Shown: piece after piece, positions 19,220 to 27,267 of the stretch
Numbering within the stretch: the first letter of the stretch is position 1
Layout: each line of letters opens with the position of its first letter
NCBI RefSeq assembly: GCF_000019525.1
Contig: NC_010506.1
Span: 2,046,001-2,110,000, forward strand
Origin: Shewanella woodyi ATCC 51908
Lineage (GTDB): Bacteria; Pseudomonadota; Gammaproteobacteria; Enterobacterales; Shewanellaceae
DNA length: 64,000 nt
Direction: 5' to 3'
Program-made: the position numbers and the translations under genes
The notes under the pieces: generated by a model
The model's input: the letters and a program-made list of their open reading frames with translations, nothing else
What the model was told of the DNA's origin: nothing
Database searches by the model: none

Positions 19220-19228
19220 GGAGTGATA

Positions 19229-20242
19229 GTGAAGTCTAAAATAATTGCAGTCTCTTCTTATTTGCCGGAATATATTCTTACCAATGAAGAGTTAGCTCGG
19301 GATAATCCTGAGTGGAGTGTGAATAAAATATATGATAAGACAGGCATAAGCACACGTCACATTGCAGCTGAGGCCGAATCGTGCTCAGACATGGCGGTAG
19401 CGGCTTGTGAAAATCTGCTCAAAGAGTACTCAGTGAATAGAGCGGATATTGACTACGTATTATTGTGTACTCAAAGTCCAGATTTTAAACTTCCAACCAC
19501 AGCATGCATTGTGCAAGAACGGCTAGGGTTAAAGAACTCATGTGGCGCGCTTGATTTTAATTTAGGTTGTTCCGGCTACATTTATGGGTTGAGTTTAGCT
19601 AAAGGATTAATTGAGACTAATCAAGCCAAAAATATTTTATTAGTTACGTCAGAATTATATTCTAGATATATAGCTAAAGAGGATAAAAGCGTCAGAACAC
19701 TATTTGGCGATGCAGCTACAGCGACTCTAATATCTTGTTCTAATTCTAACGAAGATAAAATAGGACCTTTTGTTTTTGGTACAGATGGTGCTGGAAAAGA
19801 TAATCTTATTGTCCCACACGGTGGGGCGAAATACCCATTTGACGCCAGTTCTGATGTATTAGAACAAGATTCTAGTGGTAATTATAGGGCACCCAAAAAC
19901 TTATTTATGGACGGTGGGGAAATCTTCACTTTTACGCTTAAAACAGTTCCGAAAAGTGTTGATGCATTGTTGGAGCTAGCTGGGTTTGAAAGAGAACAGA
20001 TAGATCATGTTATTTTTCACCAAGCTAATAAGTTTATGTTGGAACAACTCAGGAAGAAATGTAAATTTAATGACGAAAAATTTCTTACTTCATATGAGTT
20101 TTTTGGGAATACAGTGTCTTCAACAATACCATTAGGAATTAATGAGGCGATTAAAGCTGATAAGTTTAATCCTGGTGACAAAATAATGCTTGTTGGTTTT
20201 GGTGTCGGTTATTCTTGGGCCGGAACCATCATTACTTGGTAA
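19229..20242 (+). CDS. 3-oxoacyl-ACP synthase III (KAS III/FabH-like), second copy
   Basis: Second condensing enzyme with an intact triad (from this start: C114 in NLGCSGYIYGL, H264 in IFHQANKF, N294 in FFGNTVSSTIP). I place the start at GTG 19229, five bases after a strong AAGGAG; the in-frame GTG at 19223 overlaps that site. It shares the general layout of the first copy but differs across most of the protein, so it is an old duplication or separate acquisition with probably a different primer. Two ketosynthases, one ketoreductase and one ACP would suit two elongation rounds. Confidence 0.92.
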   Translation: MKSKIIAVSSYLPEYILTNEELARDNPEWSVNKIYDKTGISTRHIAAEAESCSDMAVAACENLLKEYSVNRADIDYVLLCTQSPDFKLPTTACIVQERLGLKNSCGALDFNLGCSGYIYGLSLAKGLIETNQAKNILLVTSELYSRYIAKEDKSVRTLFGDAATATLISCSNSNEDKIGPFVFGTDGAGKDNLIVPHGGAKYPFDASSDVLEQDSSGNYRAPKNLFMDGGEIFTFTLKTVPKSVDALLELAGFEREQIDHVIFHQANKFMLEQLRKKCKFNDEKFLTSYEFFGNTVSSTIPLGINEAIKADKFNPGDKIMLVGFGVGYSWAGTIITW

Positions 20243-20248
20243 ATAAAA

Positions 20249-21424
20249 ATGTTAAATACTCCATTTTCTCCATGGCCTTCTTTCACTCAAGAAGAGGCCG
20301 ATGCTATTAGTCGCGTGCTCCTATCCAACAAAGTCAATTACTGGACTGGCTCTGAGTGCCGTGAATTTGAAAAGGAATTTGCTGCTTGGTCTGGTTGTAA
20401 ACACGCTATTGCTTTGAGTAACGGAACCCTTGCATTAGACCTCGCTCTTAAGGCTTTGAATGTTGCTGATGGTGATGAAGTTATTACTACGCCTCGTACT
20501 TTCTTAGCATCTGCGTCATCTATTGTTACTGCAGGTGCATCACCGGTGTTTGCTGATGTTGATCTTAATAGTCAAGCTATTACTGCTGAGTCAATCGAGG
20601 CCGTGCTAACAGAAAAAACTAAAGCTGTTATTGTGGTGCATCTTGCTGGTATGCCAGCAGAAATGGATGCAATAATGGCATTATCCGCAAAGCATGGTTT
20701 TTATGTGATTGAAGATTGTGCACAGGCGCATGGCGCAAAATATAAAGGTCGCAGTGTTGGTTCTATTGGTCATATAGGTGCTTGGTCATTTTGTCAAGAC
20801 AAGATCATGACGACTGGTGGTGAAGGCGGTATGGTCACTACGAACGATAAAGCACTTTGGCAAGAAATGTGGTCTTATAAAGATCATGGTAAAAGTTTTG
20901 ATGCCATTTATAATCGTGAACACCCACCAGGTTTTCGTTGGTTGCATGATAGCTTTGGTACCAATTGGCGTATGACTGAACTGCAGGGCGTGTTAGGTCG
21001 TATTCAGTTAGGTCGTATGAAGGGCTGGACCGTTGCGCGTCAGACAAACGGAAAAGCAATCGATGAAGCTGTTAGTGATTTAGCTGTTGTTAGGGGCGTT
21101 GATGTACCCGAGCATATTGAACATGCTGAATATAAACATTATTTATTCGTTTGCCCTCAGTATCTAAAGGAAGGATGGACACGCGATTTAATTGTTGAAA
21201 CAATTAATTCTAAAGGCGTTCCTGCATATCAAGGTAGTTGCTCAGAGGTCTATTTAGAAAAAGCGTTTGACAATACATCTTGGCGACCAAGCAAGCGGTT
21301 ACCAAATGCGGTTGAGTTAGGTGAAACTAGTTTAATGTTTCTTGTACATCCTACATTAACTCAGGTCGAGATAGATAAGACTTGTGAAGTTATTCGCAGC
21401 GTCTTGCTTTTGGCTCAGAAGTAG
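20249..21424 (+). CDS. DegT/DnrJ/EryC1/StrS PLP-dependent sugar aminotransferase
   Basis: Converts an NDP-4-keto-6-deoxy sugar to the 4-amino sugar with glutamate as donor. The PLP lysine is K185 in WSFCQDKIMTTGGEGG. The EDCAQAHGAKY and NWRMTELQGVLGRIQL motifs are typical of PglE/perosamine-synthase-like enzymes. With the WbpM/PglF-type dehydratase at 41011 and the PglD-like acyltransferase it would give UDP-2,4-diamino-2,4,6-trideoxyglucose derivatives for the PglC-type transferase. It is the last gene before a strong terminator. Confidence 0.92.
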   Translation: MLNTPFSPWPSFTQEEADAISRVLLSNKVNYWTGSECREFEKEFAAWSGCKHAIALSNGTLALDLALKALNVADGDEVITTPRTFLASASSIVTAGASPVFADVDLNSQAITAESIEAVLTEKTKAVIVVHLAGMPAEMDAIMALSAKHGFYVIEDCAQAHGAKYKGRSVGSIGHIGAWSFCQDKIMTTGGEGGMVTTNDKALWQEMWSYKDHGKSFDAIYNREHPPGFRWLHDSFGTNWRMTELQGVLGRIQLGRMKGWTVARQTNGKAIDEAVSDLAVVRGVDVPEHIEHAEYKHYLFVCPQYLKEGWTRDLIVETINSKGVPAYQGSCSEVYLEKAFDNTSWRPSKRLPNAVELGETSLMFLVHPTLTQVEIDKTCEVIRSVLLLAQK

Positions 21425-21490
21425 CGTTGAATTTATTCAGTATAAAATCTCAGGTTTGAGCTTCAGATTGACTGAGTAAATACAGGTTTT

Positions 21491-21530
21491 AAGGCTCTAT
21501 TCATACTAATAATGAATAGAGCCTTGTTTT
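21491..21530 (+). terminator. Rho-independent terminator of the O-antigen operon
   Basis: A perfect 14-base stem, AAGGCTCTATTCAT and its complement, with a seven-base loop, followed by GTTTTAT. It lies about 67 bases after the aminotransferase stop and marks the end of the variable polysaccharide locus. Confidence 0.88.
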
Positions 21531-21644
21531 ATACATTTCTAGCAATGTCTTTTATAGTCTTTTTCAGTATCTCTTAAGTCAGCCCTTCCCCCTGTGTCAG
21601 GATCGTTGTCACCCCTTAAAGTGTGAGCGTCCGATGATCTACAT

Positions 21645-21928
21645 CTAGCCGAGTTTTACTAGCCATGGTAAGAGGCTGTTGAGATCAGAATTGGGATGGG
21701 ATAACTTCTCCAAGCAGTGTTCGATGTAATCGAACGGAATAAGGCCGTTGGCTTTGGCCGTCTCTATGATGCTGTATAACATGGCACTGGCTTCTGCACC
21801 ACGGTGATTATGATTGAACAGCCAGTTTTACGTCCTATCACAAACGGTTTCACGGCACGTTCCGCGTGGTTGTTATCGATATTTAACCTGCTATCTTCAA
21901 CATAACGAGTCAGCAAGACTTAACGGTG
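21645..21928 (-). pseudogene. IS66-family transposase remnant (C-terminal end)
   Basis: Reading the minus strand gives LNIDNNHAERAVKPFVIGRK, then after a one-base deletion NWLFNHNHRGAEASAMLYS and IIETAKANGLIPFDYIEHCL, which is the C-terminal region of IS66 TnpC-type transposases. The deletion lies in the run coding RKNW (one A missing), and the N-terminal part is absent because the IS3-family element starts at 21929. A dead fragment. Confidence 0.85.
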
Positions 21929-21946
21929 TGGTAAGCCCCCAGTTTC

Positions 21947-22726
21947 CTAGGAACTTTCTAAGTTCTCATAATACTGCTTCTCGAACTTCATCGGAGACAG
22001 TCCATTATTACTACCATGATGTCGCACTGGATTATAGAAATATTCGATATAGTTAAATATCTCAGACCTTGCTTCAGCTCTAGTCCTATAGATCTTGCGC
22101 TTAACTCTGTCCTTTTTTAGCAACGAGAAAAAACTTTCAGCGACAGCATTATCATGACATTTACCCCGTCGGCTCATACTCGCTTGTAGGTTGTTCTCTT
22201 TAAGAAAACTACGCCAGTTTGAGCTGGTATATTGCACTCCTTGAGCTGAATGTATTAGCACCTTTTCCGATGGCGAACGCCTCCATACTGCCATCAGCAA
22301 CGCGTCGATAACCAGGTCTGCCTTAGCTGAGCTTTTCATCGTCCAACCAACAACTTGTCGAGAAAACAGGTCAATCACAACAGTCAGATATAGCCAACCC
22401 TCATGGGTGCGAATAAAGGTAAAATCCGTTACCCAAACCTTATTTGGCTTATCGACGTCAAAACCTCTATTTAGCGTGTTTGGAGCTGTATGGCTAACAT
22501 TGCCACCTCCGAAGCTTGGATTACGCTTATAGCTCCTAATTGCCTTGATTTTGGCCTGACTCATGATTCTATAAACACGATTTTTTCCAACAGTCTCACC
22601 ATCATCTTTAAGGTCCAGCGTAATATTTATATAGCCGTACACACAGCCGCTTTCCAGCCAATATTGCTTTATCTTACCAAGTAGTCGTTTGTCCTCTATA
22701 GCCCTAGGGCTATGGGGTTCTTTCAA
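21947..22726 (-). CDS. IS3-family transposase OrfB (catalytic Asp replaced)
   Basis: Integrase-core (rve) transposase. The same frame stays open upstream through a typical IS3 N-terminus (KYTFIKSRLRQYPIRTLCK, then LGVNRSDFYSWLKEPHS) into the end of orfA. The product is therefore expected as an OrfAB fusion by -1 frameshifting near 22815-22828 (AAAGAAAAG). The 22726 start given is a TTG inside this frame. The DDE residues are WVTDFTF, then HSAQGVQY where the family has HSDQG, and NAVAESFF. The second Asp is Ala (GCT), so catalysis should be lost unless a sequencing error is involved. Confidence 0.88.
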   Translation of the reverse strand: MKEPHSPRAIEDKRLLGKIKQYWLESGCVYGYINITLDLKDDGETVGKNRVYRIMSQAKIKAIRSYKRNPSFGGGNVSHTAPNTLNRGFDVDKPNKVWVTDFTFIRTHEGWLYLTVVIDLFSRQVVGWTMKSSAKADLVIDALLMAVWRRSPSEKVLIHSAQGVQYTSSNWRSFLKENNLQASMSRRGKCHDNAVAESFFSLLKKDRVKRKIYRTRAEARSEIFNYIEYFYNPVRHHGSNNGLSPMKFEKQYYENLESS

Positions 22727-22803
22727 CCAAGAGTAGAAGTCACTGCGATTTACACCGAGCGTTTTGCATAGCGTTCTTATGGGGTACTGTCTGAGCCTAG
22801 ACT

Positions 22804-23097
22804 TTATGAACGTGTACTTTTCTTTGACTCGCTTGCAAAGTACACTGTGGCCTCCTTTAAGATATTGCGCTCTTTTGTTACTCGACGAAGTTCTGCTTTA
22901 AGTTTACGTATTTCGGCTTGTTGATTATCGATGGTGGTGTGCTGTTTCTCTGGCTTATCAAACTTGTTAATCCAGTTGTGAAAACTTTTGGGCGTGACGC
23001 CTAACCTTTCTGCGACATCTGCAATCTGGTGACCACGTTCAGTGACCTGCTTAACCGCTTCGATTTTGAACTCGTCGGGATATCTTTTTTCGCGCAT
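22804..23097 (-). CDS. IS3-family transposase OrfA
   Basis: DNA-binding helix-turn-helix protein of 97 residues beginning MREKRYPDEFKIEAVKQV, with the HTH region QIADVAERLGVTPKSFHNW and a C-terminal leucine-zipper-like coiled coil (IRKLKAELRRVTKERNILKEA). Start ATG 23097 has GAGG upstream; an in-frame start four codons earlier is possible. The gene ends within the frameshift region that connects to orfB. Confidence 0.9.
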   Translation of the reverse strand: MREKRYPDEFKIEAVKQVTERGHQIADVAERLGVTPKSFHNWINKFDKPEKQHTTIDNQQAEIRKLKAELRRVTKERNILKEATVYFASESKKSTRS

Positions 23098-23317
23098 GTA
23101 ACACCTCATATTTTTTGATTCATTATAACTCTATGAAGTGTCTACAGTTCTAGGGGCTTACCAACCATTCTATTCCCTATTTTTTCTGAGTTGGTAAAAC
23201 TCATCGGATCTGAACTATTTGATTAAAATTTAGCACACGGTTTTAAGGTAAAGCTGTTATTGTTAGTTGCTGGTTGTTAATGACGGTGATGATGTTTAAA
23301 TTAATATTGTGTGGTGA

Positions 23318-24745
23318 TTGCAATTGTCTTTCGTATCGCTTGTCTTTTTGATTTTTATCCCTTTAGTTTTTGTCTGTTATTTTTTCACTCCTCAACGTTA
23401 TCGATGGGCCTTGTTGTTTCTGGCTAGTTATTTATTTTACGCGTATTGGGATTGGCGATATATTCCTCTATTGTTTGGGTCGTCATTAATTGACTACCTT
23501 TGTGCCTTAAAAATGGGGGAGAAGGAAAGTAAGTCAGCGCGAAAGCCTTATCTATGGTTAAGCTTAATGGTTAATTTAGGTATATTATTCGTGTTTAAAT
23601 ATTGGAACTTTTTTGGTTATAGTCTTAGTAGTTTATTGAGTGTGAATTTAGAACTTCACAACCTACTACTCCCTTTAGGCTTGTCTTTCTACACATTACA
23701 AACATTAAGCTATATTTTCGATGTTTATTTAGGGAAGATCAAACCTGAAAGGCACTTAGGTCTTTTTTGCCTGTATGTCAGCTTTTTTCCTCAATTGGTA
23801 GCTGGTCCAATTGAGCGAAGCAGAACATTATTACCCCAACTGAAATCCTTGGAATTGCCTACTCTTTATCAATTTCGTTATGGTTTACTACTCATTGTCT
23901 GGGGCTTTTTTATTAAGCTTGTTATTGCTGATAATTTAAGTGCTAGCATTAATTCGGTTTACTTTGGTAAAGAATACTTTCCCTTTTGGGTTTATTGGTT
24001 CATAGGTGCGTTGGTAACGCTAAAAATTTATTGTGACTTTATGGCCTATTCTGAGATCGCACGTGGTGTAGGGATGCTGTTTGGCGTTAAACTTACGTTA
24101 AATTTTAGAAGGCCTTTATTCGCAACTAACCTTAGATCTTTTTGGCAACGTTGGCATATTAGTCTAACTCGTTGGATTGGAGATTATATTCAAATTCCTC
24201 TTCTAAGACGTTATCCTACTCAACCTCACCGCTCAGTTGTAACGATTATGACCTTGGTTATTATTGGTTTTTGGCATAGTGCTAGCTGGAATTTTATTCT
24301 TTTTGGTTTGTTTCATGGCATGGTTATGGTGATATGGAGTCCAATAGCTAAAAATATCAGTATATTATTCGAAGGCAGTTTTGCCTTCTCAAGTATCTTT
24401 GGTAGGTTTTTCTTAGCCATTGTTTTAATGTCTAGTGCGCCGATGTTTTATATTCAAGATACTTCAATATTGTTTAATATACTTAAAAATATGTTGTTAT
24501 TTGATTTATTTGAACCTACTCAAATATCAAGCATTCATGGAAAGGTTATGTTGATTAAGGCTCTTTTCGGATTTATTTTATTATTTTTATATAGTTTTTT
24601 CAATGAGTTTAAGCAGCAAGATTTCATAGTTAATTTAGCTAGGTCGTCATCTAATAGACGTTGGTGTGAAATGTTGTTTATTGTCTTTAGTACGTTGTTT
24701 TTAGGGAGTTTCGTTCATGAGCCATTCATCTATTTTGAATTTTAG
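23318..24745 (+). CDS. MBOAT-family O-acyltransferase (AlgI/DltB-like)
   Basis: Integral membrane O-acyltransferase of 475 residues with many membrane spans. MBOAT hallmarks are NFRRPLFATNLRSFWQRWHI at about 262-281 and the invariant His H333 in LFGLFHGMVMV, with H320 in GFWHSASWN. These enzymes carry acyl groups across the membrane for O-acylation of exopolysaccharides. The start is TTG at 23318; the codon before the region is a stop in frame, so no longer version exists. It overlaps the SGNH-like gene, forming an AlgI/AlgJ-like pair, placed just after the IS elements and outside the O-antigen terminator. Confidence 0.92.
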   Translation: MQLSFVSLVFLIFIPLVFVCYFFTPQRYRWALLFLASYLFYAYWDWRYIPLLFGSSLIDYLCALKMGEKESKSARKPYLWLSLMVNLGILFVFKYWNFFGYSLSSLLSVNLELHNLLLPLGLSFYTLQTLSYIFDVYLGKIKPERHLGLFCLYVSFFPQLVAGPIERSRTLLPQLKSLELPTLYQFRYGLLLIVWGFFIKLVIADNLSASINSVYFGKEYFPFWVYWFIGALVTLKIYCDFMAYSEIARGVGMLFGVKLTLNFRRPLFATNLRSFWQRWHISLTRWIGDYIQIPLLRRYPTQPHRSVVTIMTLVIIGFWHSASWNFILFGLFHGMVMVIWSPIAKNISILFEGSFAFSSIFGRFFLAIVLMSSAPMFYIQDTSILFNILKNMLLFDLFEPTQISSIHGKVMLIKALFGFILLFLYSFFNEFKQQDFIVNLARSSSNRRWCEMLFIVFSTLFLGSFVHEPFIYFEF

Positions 24746-25793
24746 GTATTTGTCTATGTTCACCCTGAAGGCGATACTGGCAACTGTTCTTATCTCTGTG
24801 GTAATCAATGGAATGTTATATTTTTTTCAAGACGAACGTAAAGTGACAAATAAGTTGCAATTATTTCATGAGGGAAAAGATGAGTTCACTGCGTTAGCCG
24901 TAGGTACTTCACACAGTATAGGGTTTCACTTCCCTTCATTAGGGCAAAAAGGTATTAACTTTTACGATGGCGGGGGAGATATTGAAGAAGTAGTGTTTAA
25001 ATCTGGTATTATAATGGATCAAGCTGTCAATATTGGTTCTATATTCGTGTCAGTTTCACCAGGAACCTTACACATGTCTCAGAATTATGGGAATAATATC
25101 AATCGACAGTTAGTTGTAATAAAAAACCTACCACTTTCCTATGATGTGTTGCTATCTACACCATCTATTGTGTTGCCTAGTTTGTTAGAATTTTTATTTC
25201 CTATTCTTGAAGTAAAAAATGAAATTAAAGAGAAAATTGATTTGAGTTTGGCTTCAAGTAAAAATTTAAATGGCTTTTCAACTGACATCAATAGGGCTTG
25301 CTTAAAACCTATACTAACAGAGGTTGATAAGGATGCTCTTATACTTGGAGGTTATAAGCTCGTAACATTACTCCCTAATTGTTTGGACTCTTATGCTGCG
25401 AACACTGTTACAAGTCACTCTTCACACATTGAATCTACAATTTTAAGCGATGTAAATATGCCCAGTATAAATGTTAGCCGTTTGTCGGGAATGGCAGACG
25501 AATTCAAGTTAAGAAAAGTCGAAACACGATTGATCCTTGTCGTACCTCCTCTGACTGTAGAGTACTATGAAGACGAGAGAATTCAAAAGTGGATTTCAGA
25601 ACATAATAAGCTATTGGCCGAACTGTCCAAACACCCCAACATAGACGTATATGATTTTCATGATTTCTTTCATGATGAGATGGCTGACGGGAGTAATGAT
25701 TTTTTTTATGATGATGACCATTTGGCCTTACCGGGTGCAATTAAGTTCAGTAAAGCGTTAAAGCAAGCGATGGATGAAAGAGAAGGACGCTAA
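24717..25793 (+). CDS. SGNH/AlgJ-DltD-like protein, MBOAT partner
   Basis: Membrane-anchored protein of 358 residues: one N-terminal membrane segment (FTLKAILATVLISVVINGMLYFF), then a periplasmic part with an SGNH-like nucleophile motif AVGTSHSIGF (S65) and a C-terminal DDDHL (H335) matching the Asp-His of SGNH hydrolases. Such proteins complete O-acetyl transfer for MBOAT partners. The ATG at 24717 has AGGGAG eight bases upstream and overlaps the MBOAT gene by 29 bases; ATG 24756 is an alternative. No named family was recognised, so the role rests on motifs and pairing. Confidence 0.75.
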   Translation: MSHSSILNFRYLSMFTLKAILATVLISVVINGMLYFFQDERKVTNKLQLFHEGKDEFTALAVGTSHSIGFHFPSLGQKGINFYDGGGDIEEVVFKSGIIMDQAVNIGSIFVSVSPGTLHMSQNYGNNINRQLVVIKNLPLSYDVLLSTPSIVLPSLLEFLFPILEVKNEIKEKIDLSLASSKNLNGFSTDINRACLKPILTEVDKDALILGGYKLVTLLPNCLDSYAANTVTSHSSHIESTILSDVNMPSINVSRLSGMADEFKLRKVETRLILVVPPLTVEYYEDERIQKWISEHNKLLAELSKHPNIDVYDFHDFFHDEMADGSNDFFYDDDHLALPGAIKFSKALKQAMDEREGR

Positions 25794-25866
25794 CTAGTGA
25801 AGAGCAGATGAACGCTTCGCTCACCGATTACGGAACGCTGACGCTTACGGTAAGATATAAGAACAG

Positions 25867-25902
25867 TGCCCAAAAGCGTTCATTCAAGAACGCTTTTGGG
25901 CA
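25867..25902. terminator. Bidirectional hairpin terminator between convergent genes
   Basis: A perfect 15-base stem (TGCCCAAAAGCGTTC and its complement) with a six-base loop. A and T runs inside the stem and the position between the convergent SGNH-like and S74 genes suit termination from both sides. Confidence 0.85.
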
Positions 25903-25906
25903 TGAA

Positions 25907-27214
25907 TCATCGTTGTTTATTCTGTAGCTGAACAAGGGTATTTTCAAGTTGCTCTATTTTTGAACTCTGTGATTCAACTTTATCCATTAATGCTTTAATT
26001 GCAGCTAATGATATACCTGAAGTATCTGTTGGTGAGATATGCTTGTTATCCACACCATAATTAAATAAGGCATAAAACTCTTCAGCCATTGGACCTATAT
26101 GAGTCACAGTTCCTGCATCACGGATATATGACCAAGAAAAGATATCTAGATCACTCAACATATCTAATATTTTGTTTCCATCAATCAAATTTATGTTGTT
26201 TTTGGTTGCGCGGCTTGAACCTGGGCTAATAGTTCCTTGTGCTGTTATATTTCCTCCAACCCAAAGATCGCCTGTTTGCTCAATGTTACCGTTAGCCAAT
26301 AAGTGCCATGCGTATTTATTTCCTTGTGAAGCAGCATCAACACCGTGATTCATATAGATATCGCCGGTGTTATACATAGCGTAGCCAATGAGTGGGTTGT
26401 CTTTATTCAGAATTGTCATTGAATTGCCATACACGTCTGCTACTCCCATTTCCCACTGATCAGTAACTACATCATTTTCATTGAATAATATCTTGGGGTC
26501 ATTTGTTTTTCTAATTGTTACTTGACCATCAGTGAGCATCAGATCGCCAGATTCAATGTCTAGAGCCGCATCAGGAGTAGCATCACCTAATCCCACATCA
26601 CCATCATTGGCTACAAATATACTATTTGCTGGTGCACTAGGCTGTATTCTGAAAACTAGGTTACTGCCATTAGTTGCGTCACGGATAAAGAAGTTGGATT
26701 CGTTACCGGCGACATCCCAGGTTTGGGGGGTGAAGCCTGAGCTGCCGTCTTGTTCTAGGCGTAGGGTAGGGGTGTTACCGTCTTTGACGTGTACTTGTAC
26801 GACAGGAGCATTTGTTCCTATCCCTATTCTACTTGCATCATCGACGTATAAAGAGTGGCTACCAGCACCTGCTTCAATGGTGAATGGTGTTTTTGCACCG
26901 TCTATATCATCGATTGAGAACTTGTTTAACCCGCCATTGGCACTATCATTGGCTGTGATTTGCCAATCTCGACTTGGGAAGCTGGAAGTTGAACTGGTAT
27001 CCATAAATCTTATTCTGAGATTATTCTCTTTTAATCTTAATGTATCAAATCCAAAAGATTCACCGTTGACGCAATCCATTCCGGTACAGATACTGCCATC
27101 TACGATGAGATCATCGAGTATTACCTGATCGGCTTGTACTGAAGTTGCCATCGACATGGTGATTGCCAGAGTCAATGGTAGTAGTTTAAAAGCTATGTTC
27201 GTTTTATTTTTCAT
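25907..27214 (-). CDS. Secreted tail-fibre-like protein with C-terminal S74 chaperone domain
   Basis: 435-residue exported protein (signal peptide 1-28, ending SVQA). The middle holds beta-rich repeats typical of bacterial fibre proteins (IGIGTNAPVVQVHVKD, VGLGDATPDAALDIESGD). The C-terminus is an intramolecular chaperone/peptidase S74 domain: the nucleophile-region GSSRATKNNI, the HIGPMAEEFY segment, SLAAIKALMDKVESQ and a final coiled coil (SSKIEQLENTLVQLQNKQ). In phage fibres this domain trimerises and cuts itself off. No phage genes are nearby, so this is probably a bacterial surface or matrix fibre, likely co-transcribed after the 160-residue protein upstream. Confidence 0.85.
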   Translation of the reverse strand: MKNKTNIAFKLLPLTLAITMSMATSVQADQVILDDLIVDGSICTGMDCVNGESFGFDTLRLKENNLRIRFMDTSSTSSFPSRDWQITANDSANGGLNKFSIDDIDGAKTPFTIEAGAGSHSLYVDDASRIGIGTNAPVVQVHVKDGNTPTLRLEQDGSSGFTPQTWDVAGNESNFFIRDATNGSNLVFRIQPSAPANSIFVANDGDVGLGDATPDAALDIESGDLMLTDGQVTIRKTNDPKILFNENDVVTDQWEMGVADVYGNSMTILNKDNPLIGYAMYNTGDIYMNHGVDAASQGNKYAWHLLANGNIEQTGDLWVGGNITAQGTISPGSSRATKNNINLIDGNKILDMLSDLDIFSWSYIRDAGTVTHIGPMAEEFYALFNYGVDNKHISPTDTSGISLAAIKALMDKVESQSSKIEQLENTLVQLQNKQR

Positions 27215-27267
27215 TGTAGTTGCCTTTGCTTTTACTCTTATAAAATGAGACTAGAGACGTCCAAGTC

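Larger units (their letters stand above)
21929..23163 (-). mobile_element. IS3-family insertion sequence, 1235 bp
   Basis: Bounded by inverted repeats beginning TGGTAAGCCCC (21929 onward and, as complement, ending 23163), with further partial matching (CAG/TAG) beyond. It carries orfA and orfB in the usual IS3 arrangement with a -1 frame relation, transcribed on the minus strand. The flanking bases (GTG on the left, ACC on the right) do not form a direct target duplication, and the left flank is an IS66 fragment, so the element probably sits at a rearranged junction. Confidence 0.88.

Noticed and set aside
19393..19400. GGCGGTAG, the core of the ops/JUMPstart element
   Set aside because: It lies inside the coding sequence of the second KAS III, far from the locus start, and no JUMPstart context surrounds it. 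Treated as chance.
21814..22056. Plus-strand frame of 80 codons at the IS junction
   Set aside because: It spans the IS66 remnant and the IS3 terminal repeat; the real coding signal is on the minus strand.
26532..27128. 198-codon plus-strand open frame across the S74 gene
   Set aside because: Antisense to the S74-domain protein, whose motifs and signal peptide are clear. No recognisable features.
25907..27214. Prophage remnant around the S74 protein
   Set aside because: No other phage structural, lysis or integrase gene lies nearby, and the protein has a Sec signal peptide.
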